This document shows positions 35,876 to 44,360 of a stretch of DNA of 64,000 nucleotides, in pieces. The stretch spans positions 843,265 to 907,264 of the forward strand of contig NZ_JAFCKW010000001.1 of NCBI RefSeq assembly GCF_018129965.1, written 5' to 3'. Source of the stretch: Bradyrhizobium diazoefficiens. Its GTDB lineage: Bacteria; Pseudomonadota; Alphaproteobacteria; Rhizobiales; Xanthobacteraceae. The stretch's first letter is position 1, and every line of letters begins with the position of its first letter. The notes under the pieces were generated by a model. The model was not told the origin of the DNA, made no database searches, and saw nothing but the letters and a program-made list of their open reading frames with translations. The translations under genes and the position numbers were made by a program.

Positions 35876-36661
35876 ATGCTGTATTCCGCCACTATCAACG
35901 TCATGGTGAAGGCCGCGCGCCGCGCCGGCCGCAGCCTCAAGCGCGATCTCGGCGAGATCGAGCATTTGCAGGTCTCGCTGAAGGGACCGGCGAATTTCGT
36001 CTCGCTCGCCGACAAGCGTGCCGAACAGATGCTTTACGAGGACCTCGCCAAGGCCCGGCCCGGCTACGGCTTCATCGGCGAGGAAGGCGGAACGCGCGAG
36101 GGCAGCGACAAGAGCCACACCTGGATCGTCGACCCGCTCGACGGCACCACCAACTTCCTGCACGGCATCCCGCAATTCGCGATCTCGATCGGCCTGTCGC
36201 GCGAAGGCACCATCATTGCCGGCGTGATCTACAACCCCGCCAATGACGAGCTCTACATCGCCGAGCGCGGCAAGGGCGCCTTCCTCAACGACCAGCGCCT
36301 GCGCGTCGCCGGCCGCCGCCAGCTCGACGAATGCGTTGTGGCCTGCGGCCTGCCCCATATCGGCCGCGGCGACCACGAGGAATTCCGCCGCGAGATGACC
36401 GCGATCCAGGACCGCGTCGCAGGGCTCCGCCGCTTCGGCGCCGCCTCCCTCGACCTCGCCTTCGTCGCCGCCGGCCGCCTCGACGGCTACTGGGAGCGCA
36501 ATCTGCAATCCTGGGACGTCGCCGCCGGCCTGATCATGGTCCGCGAAGCGGGTGGCACCGTGACGGATATCGACACGCCAGGCGACCCGGTCGTGACCGG
36601 GCATGTGGTGTGCGGGAATGAGTTCGTGCACGGGGAATTGGTGAAGATTTTAAGGAAGTAG
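35876..36661 (+). CDS. suhB: Inositol monophosphatase family protein
   Basis: A 261-residue lithium-sensitive phosphatase fold protein that hydrolyses inositol-1-phosphate or related sugar phosphates. The metal-binding motifs are complete: GEEGG, WIVDPLDGTTNFLHG and WDVAAGLIM. Length and the N-terminal MLYSATINVMVKAAR match alphaproteobacterial SuhB-type proteins. In enterobacteria SuhB also binds RNA polymerase for rRNA antitermination; whether this one does is unknown. It is the last gene of the rightward block. Confidence 0.93.
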   Translation: MLYSATINVMVKAARRAGRSLKRDLGEIEHLQVSLKGPANFVSLADKRAEQMLYEDLAKARPGYGFIGEEGGTREGSDKSHTWIVDPLDGTTNFLHGIPQFAISIGLSREGTIIAGVIYNPANDELYIAERGKGAFLNDQRLRVAGRRQLDECVVACGLPHIGRGDHEEFRREMTAIQDRVAGLRRFGAASLDLAFVAAGRLDGYWERNLQSWDVAAGLIMVREAGGTVTDIDTPGDPVVTGHVVCGNEFVHGELVKILRK

Positions 36662-36694
36662 GGGAAAGGCGAAGGCTCTCTCCACAATTTCCGC

Positions 36695-36794
36695 TGTCAT
36701 CATCCGCGAAGGTGGATGATCCAGTATTCCAGAGACGTCTGTTGAATACGGAGAAGCCGCGGCGTACTGGATGCCCGCCTTCGCGGGCATGACA
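36695..36794. repeat. Palindromic repeat with ACTGGATGCC / CCAGTATTCC arms (second copy)
   Basis: Same block order as 25662-25783: TGTCATCATCC, GATCCAGTATTCCAGAG, GCCGCGGCGTACTGGATGCC and GGGCATGACA. Confidence 0.8.
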
Positions 36795-36797
36795 GTG

Positions 36798-36925
36798 TGC
36801 CTTATGGCTTCATCGGCGCCGGCGGCCCGTACACCTCCGTTTCCTTCTCTACCTTCGGCTCCCGGTCACTCGCCCAGCACGCGCTGCACCGACACGGAGA
36901 ACGCCGGCACCATCAGCGCGCAGGA
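36798..36925 (-). pseudogene. RND efflux pump gene, 3'-terminal fragment
   Basis: This stretch aligns with the last about 42 codons of the RND pump gene whose 3' end is at 38557. Shared blocks are ATCGGCGCCGGCGGCCC, CCTTCGGCTCCCGGTC, CAGCACGCGCTGCAC and CGCCGGCACCATCAGC. It has several substitutions and small indels that break the reading frame, and is cut off abruptly at about 36925. It is therefore a degraded copy of the pump's C-terminus. The rest of the pump gene is not present beside it. Confidence 0.75.
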
Positions 36926-37009
36926 TGGGTAGAGCCCCAGCGAAACCCATCAATCCGTTCGACGCTGGCGAAACATGATGGGTTTCGCTGGGGCTCAACC
37001 CATACTACG
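36925..37009. repeat. Palindromic repeat, GGGTAGAGCCCCAGCG type
   Basis: ATGGGTAGAGCCCCAGCG and CGCTGGGGCTCAACCCAT are inverted, enclosing AAACCCATCA / TGATGGGTTT. It joins directly to the pump-tail fragment. Confidence 0.8.
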
Positions 37010-37049
37010 CGCTACGGAAGCAGCGGCGTCAGCGCCTTTCTCTCCGCGC

Positions 37050-37154
37050 CGTCATTCCGGGACGCGCCTCTTCGCGCGGGCCCGGAATCCATTCATCGAC
37101 TGCGATCGCGGCTCGATGGATTCCGGGGTCGCGCTGCGCGCGCCCCGGAATGAC
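37050..37154. repeat. Palindromic repeat, GTCATTCCGGG type (copy 1)
   Basis: GTCATTCCGGGACGCGCC opposes GCGCCCCGGAATGAC, with inner CCGGAATCCATT / ATGGATTCCGG arms. The copy at 38443-38548 is closely similar, and both are followed by an RND-pump tail sequence. Confidence 0.85.
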
Positions 37155-37164
37155 AATGAAGGTT

Positions 37165-37198
37165 AACTCGGCTGCACCGGCGCCGGCGGACCGTAGGC
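37165..37198 (-). repeat. Short copy of the RND pump gene tail
   Basis: GGCTGCACCGGCGCCGGCGG matches the pump terminus at 38562-38581 (GGCTTAACCGGCGCCGGCGG) and the fragment at 36804. It ends where the ATPase gene stops, marking a breakpoint. Confidence 0.6.
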
Positions 37199-38329
37199 CT
37201 AAGACTCGTCCTCATCCTCCGGCTCCTCCTCGCGATATTCGCCGCCGAGAGTCAGGCCCTCGATATTCGTGGCGCCTTTGGACTTGATCACGCGGCGGAG
37301 GGGGACCGCGCTCTCGCTTCGCAAGGCTTCCATCAACTGTTCCGAATGGGTGACGATCCAGATATCGGCGCGGCCCGATGCCTTTGCGATCAGCCGCGCC
37401 AGGGGCGACAGCAGCGACGGATGCAGGCTGGTCTCGGGTTCGTTCAGCGCGATGAACGGCGGCAGGCGGTAGCCCATGAAGACGGCAAGCAGACAGATGT
37501 ATTTCAGCGTGCCGTCGGAGAGTTCATGGGCCCTGAACGGCCGCGGCATGTCCTCCAGTTGCAAAGCGAATTCGCACCGGCCGCCCTCTTCCCATGCGCT
37601 GAGCTCGGCGCCCGGGAAGGCATCCTGGATCGCATCCTGCAGTTCGGTGGCGTCGCCGCGCATGGTGTAGAGCGTCGCGAGCGCCGCAGCTAGATCGCTT
37701 CCATCCGCGCTGAGCGAGGGCGTCGTGATCGCGAGACACGGCTTTCGGATCAGCGAGGCCGGATCGGTGCGGAAATCGTGATAGAAGCGCCAGCCCAGCA
37801 TCGCGTTTCTGATCAGATCGATCTCGGGGCATTCCTTGCCGTTGTAAAAGCCCGCCAGCGCCGGCTCGGACGGCAGCACCGCATCCTTGTGGTTGACCCA
37901 TGCGCCGCTGTCGTCGCGGATGCTGACGAGCGAATTCTTCCGCTCCATCAAGCGAACCGTTCGCTTGCCCTGAATCGCCTCGATGCTTTCTTCCTTGATC
38001 ATCGGCTCGCCGGCGAACGCCGCCGCAAGCGGGCTGGGATACCCGATCTCGATCGAATATTTCAGGCGCTCGAATCTGGCCGACAATTGCAGCCAGCCAT
38101 CCTCGCCGCGTTTGCGGGTGCCGGACCAGCAGACCGAGTTCAAGCCGCCCTCGTCGGCGATCGTGCGCGTGATCTGCCCGGTTGCCGCGTCGCGGAGCAG
38201 CGACAGGGACTTGTAGAGATTGGATTTGCCGACACCATTCTCACCGACAAAGACGGACAACGGATGGATGGGTATGGAGAGCCGCCGGATGGAGCGATAA
38301 TTGGTGATCGCAATATCGGTCAGACGCAT
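37199..38329 (-). CDS. AAA family ATPase, COG4637-like (RecF/OLD-type)
   Basis: A 376-residue predicted ATPase of the SMC/RecF-like AAA_21 group. Walker A is GENGVGKSN (29-37) after ITNYRSIRRL, and the C-terminal motif reads ALNEPETSLHPSLL with a downstream IVTHS switch. Asn stands in the Walker B Asp position, as I recall for several members of this subfamily. No TOPRIM nuclease domain is attached, so it is not a complete OLD nuclease. The ATG at 38329 is preferred over a GTG one codon earlier. It has no partner gene and is flanked by duplicated repeat and pump-tail sequence. Its role is unknown; relatives occur in defence and DNA-repair settings. Confidence 0.85.
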   Translation of the reverse strand: MRLTDIAITNYRSIRRLSIPIHPLSVFVGENGVGKSNLYKSLSLLRDAATGQITRTIADEGGLNSVCWSGTRKRGEDGWLQLSARFERLKYSIEIGYPSPLAAAFAGEPMIKEESIEAIQGKRTVRLMERKNSLVSIRDDSGAWVNHKDAVLPSEPALAGFYNGKECPEIDLIRNAMLGWRFYHDFRTDPASLIRKPCLAITTPSLSADGSDLAAALATLYTMRGDATELQDAIQDAFPGAELSAWEEGGRCEFALQLEDMPRPFRAHELSDGTLKYICLLAVFMGYRLPPFIALNEPETSLHPSLLSPLARLIAKASGRADIWIVTHSEQLMEALRSESAVPLRRVIKSKGATNIEGLTLGGEYREEEPEDEDES

Positions 38330-38442
38330 CACATGATCTCAATTGGCGGGCTGGCTGTGCATTTGCCACGCCTGGCAACGACACGCCCTTGCAATCCAGA
38401 GATGTAGTCTGGATCGACAAATTCGGGAAGGCAAGCTCCGCG

Positions 38443-38548
38443 CCGTCATTCCGGGGCGCGCCCTTTGGCGCGAACCCGGAATCCATTGATCAGCATCTAT
38501 GGTGGCACGATGGATTCCGGGTTCGCGCTGCGCGCGCCCCGGAATGAC
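38443..38548. repeat. Palindromic repeat, GTCATTCCGGG type (copy 2)
   Basis: This is near-identical in layout to 37050-37154: GTCATTCCGGGGCGCGCC opposes GCGCGCCCCGGAATGAC. It lies just past the RND pump stop codon. Confidence 0.85.
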
Positions 38549-38556
38549 GATGTGCC

Positions 38557-41500
38557 CTATGGCTTAACCGGCGCCGGCGGCCCAAACGCCTCGCCGTCCT
38601 TGGCCGCCTTCGGCTCCCGGTCTCCCGCCAGCACGCGCTGCACGGAGACGAAGAACACCGGCACCATCAGCAGCGCCAGGATCACCACCGCGATCATGCC
38701 GCCCATCACGATTGAGCCGAGCGCCTGCTGGCTGGCGCCGCCGGCGCCATGAGCAATGGCCATCGGCAGCACGCCGCAGATGAAGGCGAGGCCCGTCATC
38801 AAGATCGGGCGAAAACGAAGTCGGCAGGCCTCTAAGGTGGCGTCCACCAGCGGCTTGCCTTCTTTCCGCAGATCCCTCGCGAACTCGATGATCAGGATCG
38901 CGTCCTTGGCGGCAAGGCCAATGATGGTGATCAGGCCGACGGTGAAATAGACGTCGTTGGGCAGGCCGCGCAGCATCGCCGCCGCCACCGCGCCGACGAT
39001 GCCGAGCGGCACGGTGAGCAGCACCGCCAGCGGAATGGTCCAGCTCTCGTAGAGCGCGGCGAGGCAGAGGAAGACCACGAACACCGAGAGAGCGAGCAGG
39101 AACGGCGCCTGCGAGCCCGACAGCTTTTCCTGCAGCGACTGGCCGGTCCAGTCATAGCCGAAACCGCGCGGCAGCTTGCCGGCGAGCCGCTCCATCTCGG
39201 CGATGGCATCGCCGGAGGTGAAGCCGGGCCTCGCTTCGCCGGAGATGCGCACCGCCGGATAATAGTTGAAGCCCGCGATCTGGGTCGGGCCGCGCGCCCA
39301 TTCGACCGTCGTGAAGGACGAGAACGGCACGAGCTGGCCGTAGGAGTTCTTGACGTTGTAGTTGAGGATGTCCTCAGGTTTCATGCGGTCGCGAGCGTCA
39401 GCCTGCACCACGACGCGCTGCATGCGGCCGCGGTTCGGGAAGTCGTTGACGTAGTTCGAGCCGAGATTGGTCGAGATCGTGTTGTTGATGTCCTCGAAGG
39501 TGACGCCGAAGGCGCCGGCCTTCTCGCGGTCGATCACGAGATTGACCACGCCCGCCTCGGGCAGGCCTTCGACATAGACCTTCTGCAGCACCGGGCTCGC
39601 ATTGGCCTCCGCGATCAGCTGTTCGGCGGCGCGCATCAGGGCTGGATAGCCCTTCTGGCCGCGGTCCTGGAGGCGGAATGAGAAGCCCGAGGAATTGCCG
39701 AGATTGTCGATCGGCGGCGGCTGCAGCGCGGAGATCTTTGCGTCGCGGATCGATGCGCCGAGATCGCGATTGATGTCGGCGACGATGGCGGCGGCGGATT
39801 CCTTGGGCCCGCGCTCCGACCAATCCTTCAGCGTGATGCAGGCCTGCGCGGTGTTCATGCCCTGGCCGGAGAAGCTGAAGCCGGTGAGGAAGGTGACGTT
39901 GTCGACGCCCGGCCGTTGCGCCAGATATTTTTCCACCTTCTCGATCACGGCCTCGGTGCGGGCATAGGACGAGTCGGACGGCGTCTGCACGTCGGTGGTG
40001 ACGAAGCCCTGATCGTCGACGGGCAGGAAGCCGCCGGGCAAGTTGACGAAGGCCCAGGACAGACCGACCAGCAGCGCGACATAGACCAGCATCAGCCGGC
40101 CGGTGCGCTTCAGCGAGAAGCCGACGGTGCGCGCATAGCGAAACCGACAAGCCCCCAGCCAATGATTGAACCGGCTGAACACGATGTTGGTCGAATGGCC
40201 GTGCCCCTTGGCGATCGGCTTGAGCAGCGTCGCGCACAGCGCCGGCGTCAGCGACAGCGCGAGGAAGGCGGAGAAGCCGATCGCGGCGACCATGGTCACG
40301 GAGAACTGGCGGTAGATGATGCCGACCGAGCCCGGGAAGAACGCCATCGGCACGAACACCGCCATCAGCACCAGCGTGATGCCGATGATGGCGCTGGTGA
40401 TCTGCGACATCGCCTTGCGCGTCGCCTCCTTCGGCGGCAGGCCTTCCTCGGCCATGATGCGCTCGACGTTCTCGACCACGACGATGGCGTCGTCGACCAG
40501 GATGCCGACCGCGAGCACCATGCCGAACATCGAGAGCATGTTGATGGAGTAGCCGGCGAGCAGCAATGTGGTACAGGCGCCCAGCAGCGCTACCGGCACC
40601 ACGATGGTCGGGATGATGGTATAGCGGATGTTCTGCAAGAACAGGAACATCACCACGAACACCAGCACCACCGCCTCCAGTAGCGTCATCAGCACCTTCT
40701 TGATCGAGGCCTCGACCACGGGCGTGATGTTGTAGGGAATCTCGTAGGCGATGTTGGCCGGGAAGAAGCGCGACAGCTCCTTCATCTTCGCCTCGACCGC
40801 GCTCGCGGTCGCCAGCGCATTGCCGGTCGGCGACATCAGCACCGAGAGACCGGCGGTCGGCTTGCCGTCGAGACGGGTGTTGAACTGGTAGCTGAGGCCG
40901 CCGACCTCGATGCGCGCGACGTCGCGCAGCCGCACGGTCGAGCCGTCGGCATTGGCGCGCAGGATGATGGCGCCGAATTCATCCGGGGACGATAGCTGGC
41001 CCTTGACCAGCACCAGCGCCGAGGTGCGCTGGCTCGACGTCGACGGCTCGGCGCCGATGCTGCCGGAGGCGACCTGCGCGTTCTGCGCCGAGATCGCCTT
41101 GTTGACGTCGTCGGCGGTGAGCCCGTAGCCGACCAGCTTGGCCGGATCGACCCAGACGCGCAGGCTGCGCTCGGTCGAATAAAGCGTGGCGCGGCCGACG
41201 CCGGGGATGCGGCGGATCTCGCCGAGCACGTTGCGGATCATGAAGTCGCCGAGGCCGACTTCGTCGAGGCTGCCGTCGGTCGAATTCAGCGTGATGATCT
41301 GGAGCACCGCGCTCGAGGCTTCCTCGACCAGGATGCCCTGCTGGATCACCGCGCGCGGCAGGCGTGCCTCGACGCGCTTGATGCGGTTCTGAACCTCGAC
41401 CGAGGCGTCGTTGGTGTTGGTGCCGGGCTGGAAGTTGGCGATGATCTCGACCTGGCCGAGCGAATCGCTGGTAGATTCGAAATTGAGGATGCCGGAGGCG

Positions 41501-41712
41501 CCGTTGAGCTCCTCCTCGATCAGCCGCGTGACGCTGTTGTAGAGGTTTTCGGGCGACGCACCCGGGTAACTCGTCGAAATCGAGATCGAGGGCGGCGCGA
41601 TGATCGGATATTGCGCGACTGGTAGCAGCGGGATCGAGATCGCGCCGATCAGACAGATGAACAGCGCGACGACCCAGGCGAAGATCGGCCTGTCGATGAA
41701 GAAGCTGGCCAT
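38557..41712 (-). CDS. RND multidrug efflux pump, inner-membrane transporter (AcrB/MexB type)
   Basis: A 1051-residue HAE1-family proton/drug antiporter. The first transmembrane helix follows MASFFIDRPIFAWVVA, the porter domains lie between helices 1-2 and 7-8, and the TM4 proton relay is intact (LAVGILVDDAIVVVENVER). MFGMVLAVGILVDD and FFPGSVG are typical. It is coupled to the adaptor gene 6 bp upstream. No outer-membrane channel gene is adjacent, so a TolC/OprM-type partner must be encoded elsewhere. Fragments of its 3' end recur at 36798-36925 and 37165-37198. Substrates are not predictable. Confidence 0.96.
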   Translation of the reverse strand: MASFFIDRPIFAWVVALFICLIGAISIPLLPVAQYPIIAPPSISISTSYPGASPENLYNSVTRLIEEELNGASGILNFESTSDSLGQVEIIANFQPGTNTNDASVEVQNRIKRVEARLPRAVIQQGILVEEASSAVLQIITLNSTDGSLDEVGLGDFMIRNVLGEIRRIPGVGRATLYSTERSLRVWVDPAKLVGYGLTADDVNKAISAQNAQVASGSIGAEPSTSSQRTSALVLVKGQLSSPDEFGAIILRANADGSTVRLRDVARIEVGGLSYQFNTRLDGKPTAGLSVLMSPTGNALATASAVEAKMKELSRFFPANIAYEIPYNITPVVEASIKKVLMTLLEAVVLVFVVMFLFLQNIRYTIIPTIVVPVALLGACTTLLLAGYSINMLSMFGMVLAVGILVDDAIVVVENVERIMAEEGLPPKEATRKAMSQITSAIIGITLVLMAVFVPMAFFPGSVGIIYRQFSVTMVAAIGFSAFLALSLTPALCATLLKPIAKGHGHSTNIVFSRFNHWLGACRFRYARTVGFSLKRTGRLMLVYVALLVGLSWAFVNLPGGFLPVDDQGFVTTDVQTPSDSSYARTEAVIEKVEKYLAQRPGVDNVTFLTGFSFSGQGMNTAQACITLKDWSERGPKESAAAIVADINRDLGASIRDAKISALQPPPIDNLGNSSGFSFRLQDRGQKGYPALMRAAEQLIAEANASPVLQKVYVEGLPEAGVVNLVIDREKAGAFGVTFEDINNTISTNLGSNYVNDFPNRGRMQRVVVQADARDRMKPEDILNYNVKNSYGQLVPFSSFTTVEWARGPTQIAGFNYYPAVRISGEARPGFTSGDAIAEMERLAGKLPRGFGYDWTGQSLQEKLSGSQAPFLLALSVFVVFLCLAALYESWTIPLAVLLTVPLGIVGAVAAAMLRGLPNDVYFTVGLITIIGLAAKDAILIIEFARDLRKEGKPLVDATLEACRLRFRPILMTGLAFICGVLPMAIAHGAGGASQQALGSIVMGGMIAVVILALLMVPVFFVSVQRVLAGDREPKAAKDGEAFGPPAPVKP

Positions 41713-41718
41713 GGCGCG

Positions 41719-42912
41719 TTACCGCGTCTGCTTCTGGGCTTGCCGGCTATTTGCGGTCGCGTCGGCCTCCGACCAGGATTGCGGCGTGACCTTGTCGCCG
41801 GCCGCAAATTTCTGGAAGCCTTCGACGACGACCTTGTCGCCGGCCTTCAGGCCGTCGGTGACGAACCAGACGCCGTCCTGGACAGAACCGGTGCGCACCG
41901 GCTGCACCGCGATGCGGTTGTCGTCCTTGACCACGAACACCTCGCTGCCGCCGCCGCCATTGCGCTGGATCGCCTGCTGCGGCACCGCGATCGCGTCGCT
42001 GTCGAGGCCCTGGTCGATGCGGACGCGGACATACATGCCCGGCAGCAGTTCGCGCTTGGGATTGCGGAACTCGCCGCGCAAGGTCACCTGCCCGGTATGG
42101 GCGTCGACCTTGGCATCCGAGAACAGCAGCTTGCCGTCGAGCGCATAGACGGTGTTGTCGTCGAGCACGAGGCTCACCTTGGCCGCATCGGCGGCGATAC
42201 GCTCGAGGTCGCCGCTTTCGAAGGCGCGGCGCAGCTGGTTGAGCTCGTTCACCGACTGGGTGAAGTCGGCATAGATCGGATCGAGCTGCTGGATGGTGGC
42301 AAGATTGGTCTCGTTCTGCACCGCGAGCGCGCCTTCGCTGACCAGGGCCGCGCCGACGACGCCGTCGATCGGCGCCCGCACGGTCGCATAGTCGAGATTG
42401 AGTTTTGCGCGCGCGAGATCGGCCTTGCGGCCTTCGACCTCGGCATGGGCCTGACGTTCGGCGGCAACGGCCTTTTCGTTCTCGGCCTCCGGTGCCGCGC
42501 GCTGGCTGGCGAGCGTCGCGATGCGGTGCGCCTGCTGCCTCGCCTGCATCAACCCGGCCTCGGCCTTGGCGAGCGCGGCTTCGTTGGCCAGCACCTCGAC
42601 CTCGAACGGACGCGGATCGATGCGATAGAGCGGATCGCCCGCCTTCACTTCGCTGCCCTGCCGGAACAGCCGCTCGACCACGATGCCGGAAATGCGCGGC
42701 CGCACGTCGGAGACGCGGGTCGGCGAAATGCGGCCCGGCAGTTCGCGCACGACGGCGCGCGGCTGAGGCTTGACGGTGACGACGCTGACATCAGGATCGG
42801 CGGGCTGCGCGGCGGACACAGCGGAGGCCGAATCGTCGCAACCGCCGAGCAGCGGCGCACAGGCCGCGAGCATCATTGCAACGCATGCCGATCGCGCGCG
42901 AAGTCCTGACAT
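41719..42912 (-). CDS. RND efflux periplasmic adaptor (membrane fusion protein), lipoprotein
   Basis: A 397-residue adaptor linking the pump to an outer-membrane channel. An N-terminal lipoprotein signal is present, with two candidate lipoboxes, LAAC (C18) and LGGC (C25), the second being the better one. VVERLFRQGSEVKAGDPLYRIDP is the lipoyl half-motif, a helical hairpin covers about 110-190 and NLDYATVRAPIDGVVG is the second half-motif. The ATG at 42912 replaces a longer in-frame start that would spoil the signal. The pump gene follows directly. Confidence 0.94.
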   Translation of the reverse strand: MSGLRARSACVAMMLAACAPLLGGCDDSASAVSAAQPADPDVSVVTVKPQPRAVVRELPGRISPTRVSDVRPRISGIVVERLFRQGSEVKAGDPLYRIDPRPFEVEVLANEAALAKAEAGLMQARQQAHRIATLASQRAAPEAENEKAVAAERQAHAEVEGRKADLARAKLNLDYATVRAPIDGVVGAALVSEGALAVQNETNLATIQQLDPIYADFTQSVNELNQLRRAFESGDLERIAADAAKVSLVLDDNTVYALDGKLLFSDAKVDAHTGQVTLRGEFRNPKRELLPGMYVRVRIDQGLDSDAIAVPQQAIQRNGGGGSEVFVVKDDNRIAVQPVRTGSVQDGVWFVTDGLKAGDKVVVEGFQKFAAGDKVTPQSWSEADATANSRQAQKQTR

Positions 42913-43088
42913 GAAGTGAAGTGCTCCGATGTTGTTGAAACCGATTACGCGCACGCAGCGCCTGGTCTGGGCGAATCCGCGCGGCTGACGGCTTCTAGAT
43001 AGAACGCACCTGCTGCGACGCAACGCACCCGACAGGCGGCGCATTGCCACATGATCTATCGTGCTGAGTTCATGCTACTTTTCGCGTC

Positions 43089-44162
43089 TCACCGGATTGT
43101 GAGTCCAATTCCATCGCCGCATGCTGCGGCAGAAGATCGCAATGATCCCGCGGCCTTCATCCGGTACTGGCTGACGCCCCATTCGGTTCCATCGGCGTAG
43201 CCGAACAGTCCTGCCGTCGCGAGCAGGAACCAGCGCCAGCGCCGCGTCCAGAGAGCGGCCTCCCCGCCATGGACGTTGCGCAGGCAGGCTTCGATCGTAT
43301 CGTGATGCTCGTCGAAATTGGCGAGCCAGTCGTCGGCGGTGCGCTGATAATGCGTTCCGCTCCAGCACCATTCCTTCTCGATCGCGAAGATGTCGCCAAA
43401 TTGCCTGACGAGATGATGGCTCGGCATCACACCGTCGGTGAAGAGGTGCTGCGCCATCCAGTCGTCGCGGTCGGTCCGGTCGAACTGGTGGGAGCCGGTG
43501 CGATGGGTGACGATGTGCATGAAGAAGCGCCCCTCCGGCGCCAGCCATGACCGTACGCGCGTCAGCAGCTTGCGCCAGTTCGTCATCTGCTGGAACATTT
43601 CGATCGAGACGATGCGGTCAAACTGCCCCTCAGGCGCGAACACGTTCATGTCCGCGGTGATCACGCGCAGATTCAGGAGCCCGCGCAGATTCGCCTGTGC
43701 CTCGACATGAGCGCGCTGCGCCTGCGAGTGCGACACCGCCGTGATCCTGGCATGCGGAAACTGCCGCGCCATCCACAGCGACAGCGAGCCCCAGCCGCAA
43801 CCGAGTTCGAGGATGCGCTGGCCGTCGGCGAGGCCGGCGTGCTCGACGGACTGGCGCAGCGCCTCCTCCTCCGCCTCCTGCAAGGTGGTGGCCGCGGTCT
43901 TGTAGAAGCCGGACGAGTATTTGAGGTTCGGTCCTAAAACCTGGGCAAAGAACGCCGCAGGCATTTCGTGGTGCCCCGCATCCCCATGCTCGGCGATCGG
44001 CCGCAACATCATCCGCCCGGCCAAGGCGGTATCGTCGGCCGCGCCGAGCCCAGACAGCCGCACGGCCGTGCGCGAGCACAGCCGCTGGATCGCGGCACGG
44101 ACCACGACGTCGGGCAGCGGCACGCGTTCGGCAGTCCCGATAATCGTGGAAACGACGCTCAT
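43089..44162 (-). CDS. Cyclopropane-fatty-acyl-phospholipid-synthase-like methyltransferase
   Basis: A 357-residue SAM-dependent methyltransferase. The SAM-binding motif ILELGCGWGSLSLWMA is clear at about residues 116-131, followed by ITAVSHSQAQ and IVSIEMFQQM. The mid-region SHHLVRQFGD and HYQRTADDWLANFDEHH match the CFA synthase family, which cyclopropanates unsaturated acyl chains of membrane lipids. The N-terminal lipid-binding domain is shorter than in E. coli Cfa, so a related SAM-dependent lipid or small-molecule methylation is possible. It lies 176 bp upstream of the RND operon on the same strand. Confidence 0.88.
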   Translation of the reverse strand: MSVVSTIIGTAERVPLPDVVVRAAIQRLCSRTAVRLSGLGAADDTALAGRMMLRPIAEHGDAGHHEMPAAFFAQVLGPNLKYSSGFYKTAATTLQEAEEEALRQSVEHAGLADGQRILELGCGWGSLSLWMARQFPHARITAVSHSQAQRAHVEAQANLRGLLNLRVITADMNVFAPEGQFDRIVSIEMFQQMTNWRKLLTRVRSWLAPEGRFFMHIVTHRTGSHQFDRTDRDDWMAQHLFTDGVMPSHHLVRQFGDIFAIEKEWCWSGTHYQRTADDWLANFDEHHDTIEACLRNVHGGEAALWTRRWRWFLLATAGLFGYADGTEWGVSQYRMKAAGSLRSSAAACGDGIGLTIR

Positions 44163-44360
44163 GCGACCACTCCGTCCTTGGGCGGCGGGAGGCGAGAAAC
44201 GGCCTTCAGCCTATGGAATGCCGACGTTTTGCGAATGACGTCGATATCAAAGCGCGGTTTCGGCTTCGGGTTCCACAAGCGCTTCCGGAAATCCGTCATG
44301 GGGCGCTTTTTTTGGCCCGGCGCTGTGCCATAGTGCGCATCGCAATCAAGTTCTTAACGG

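Larger units (their letters stand above)
36662..37198. other. Repeat-rich gap between suhB and AAA ATPase gene
   Basis: This 537-bp stretch contains no intact gene. It holds in order a palindromic repeat (36695-36794), a fragment of an RND pump gene tail (36798-36925), a second repeat (36925-37009), a third repeat (37050-37154) and a short further copy of the pump tail (37165-37198). Confidence 0.75.

Noticed and set aside
37199..38329. A complete OLD or retron defence unit
   Set aside because: No TOPRIM domain, reverse transcriptase, helicase or toxin gene is present on either side.
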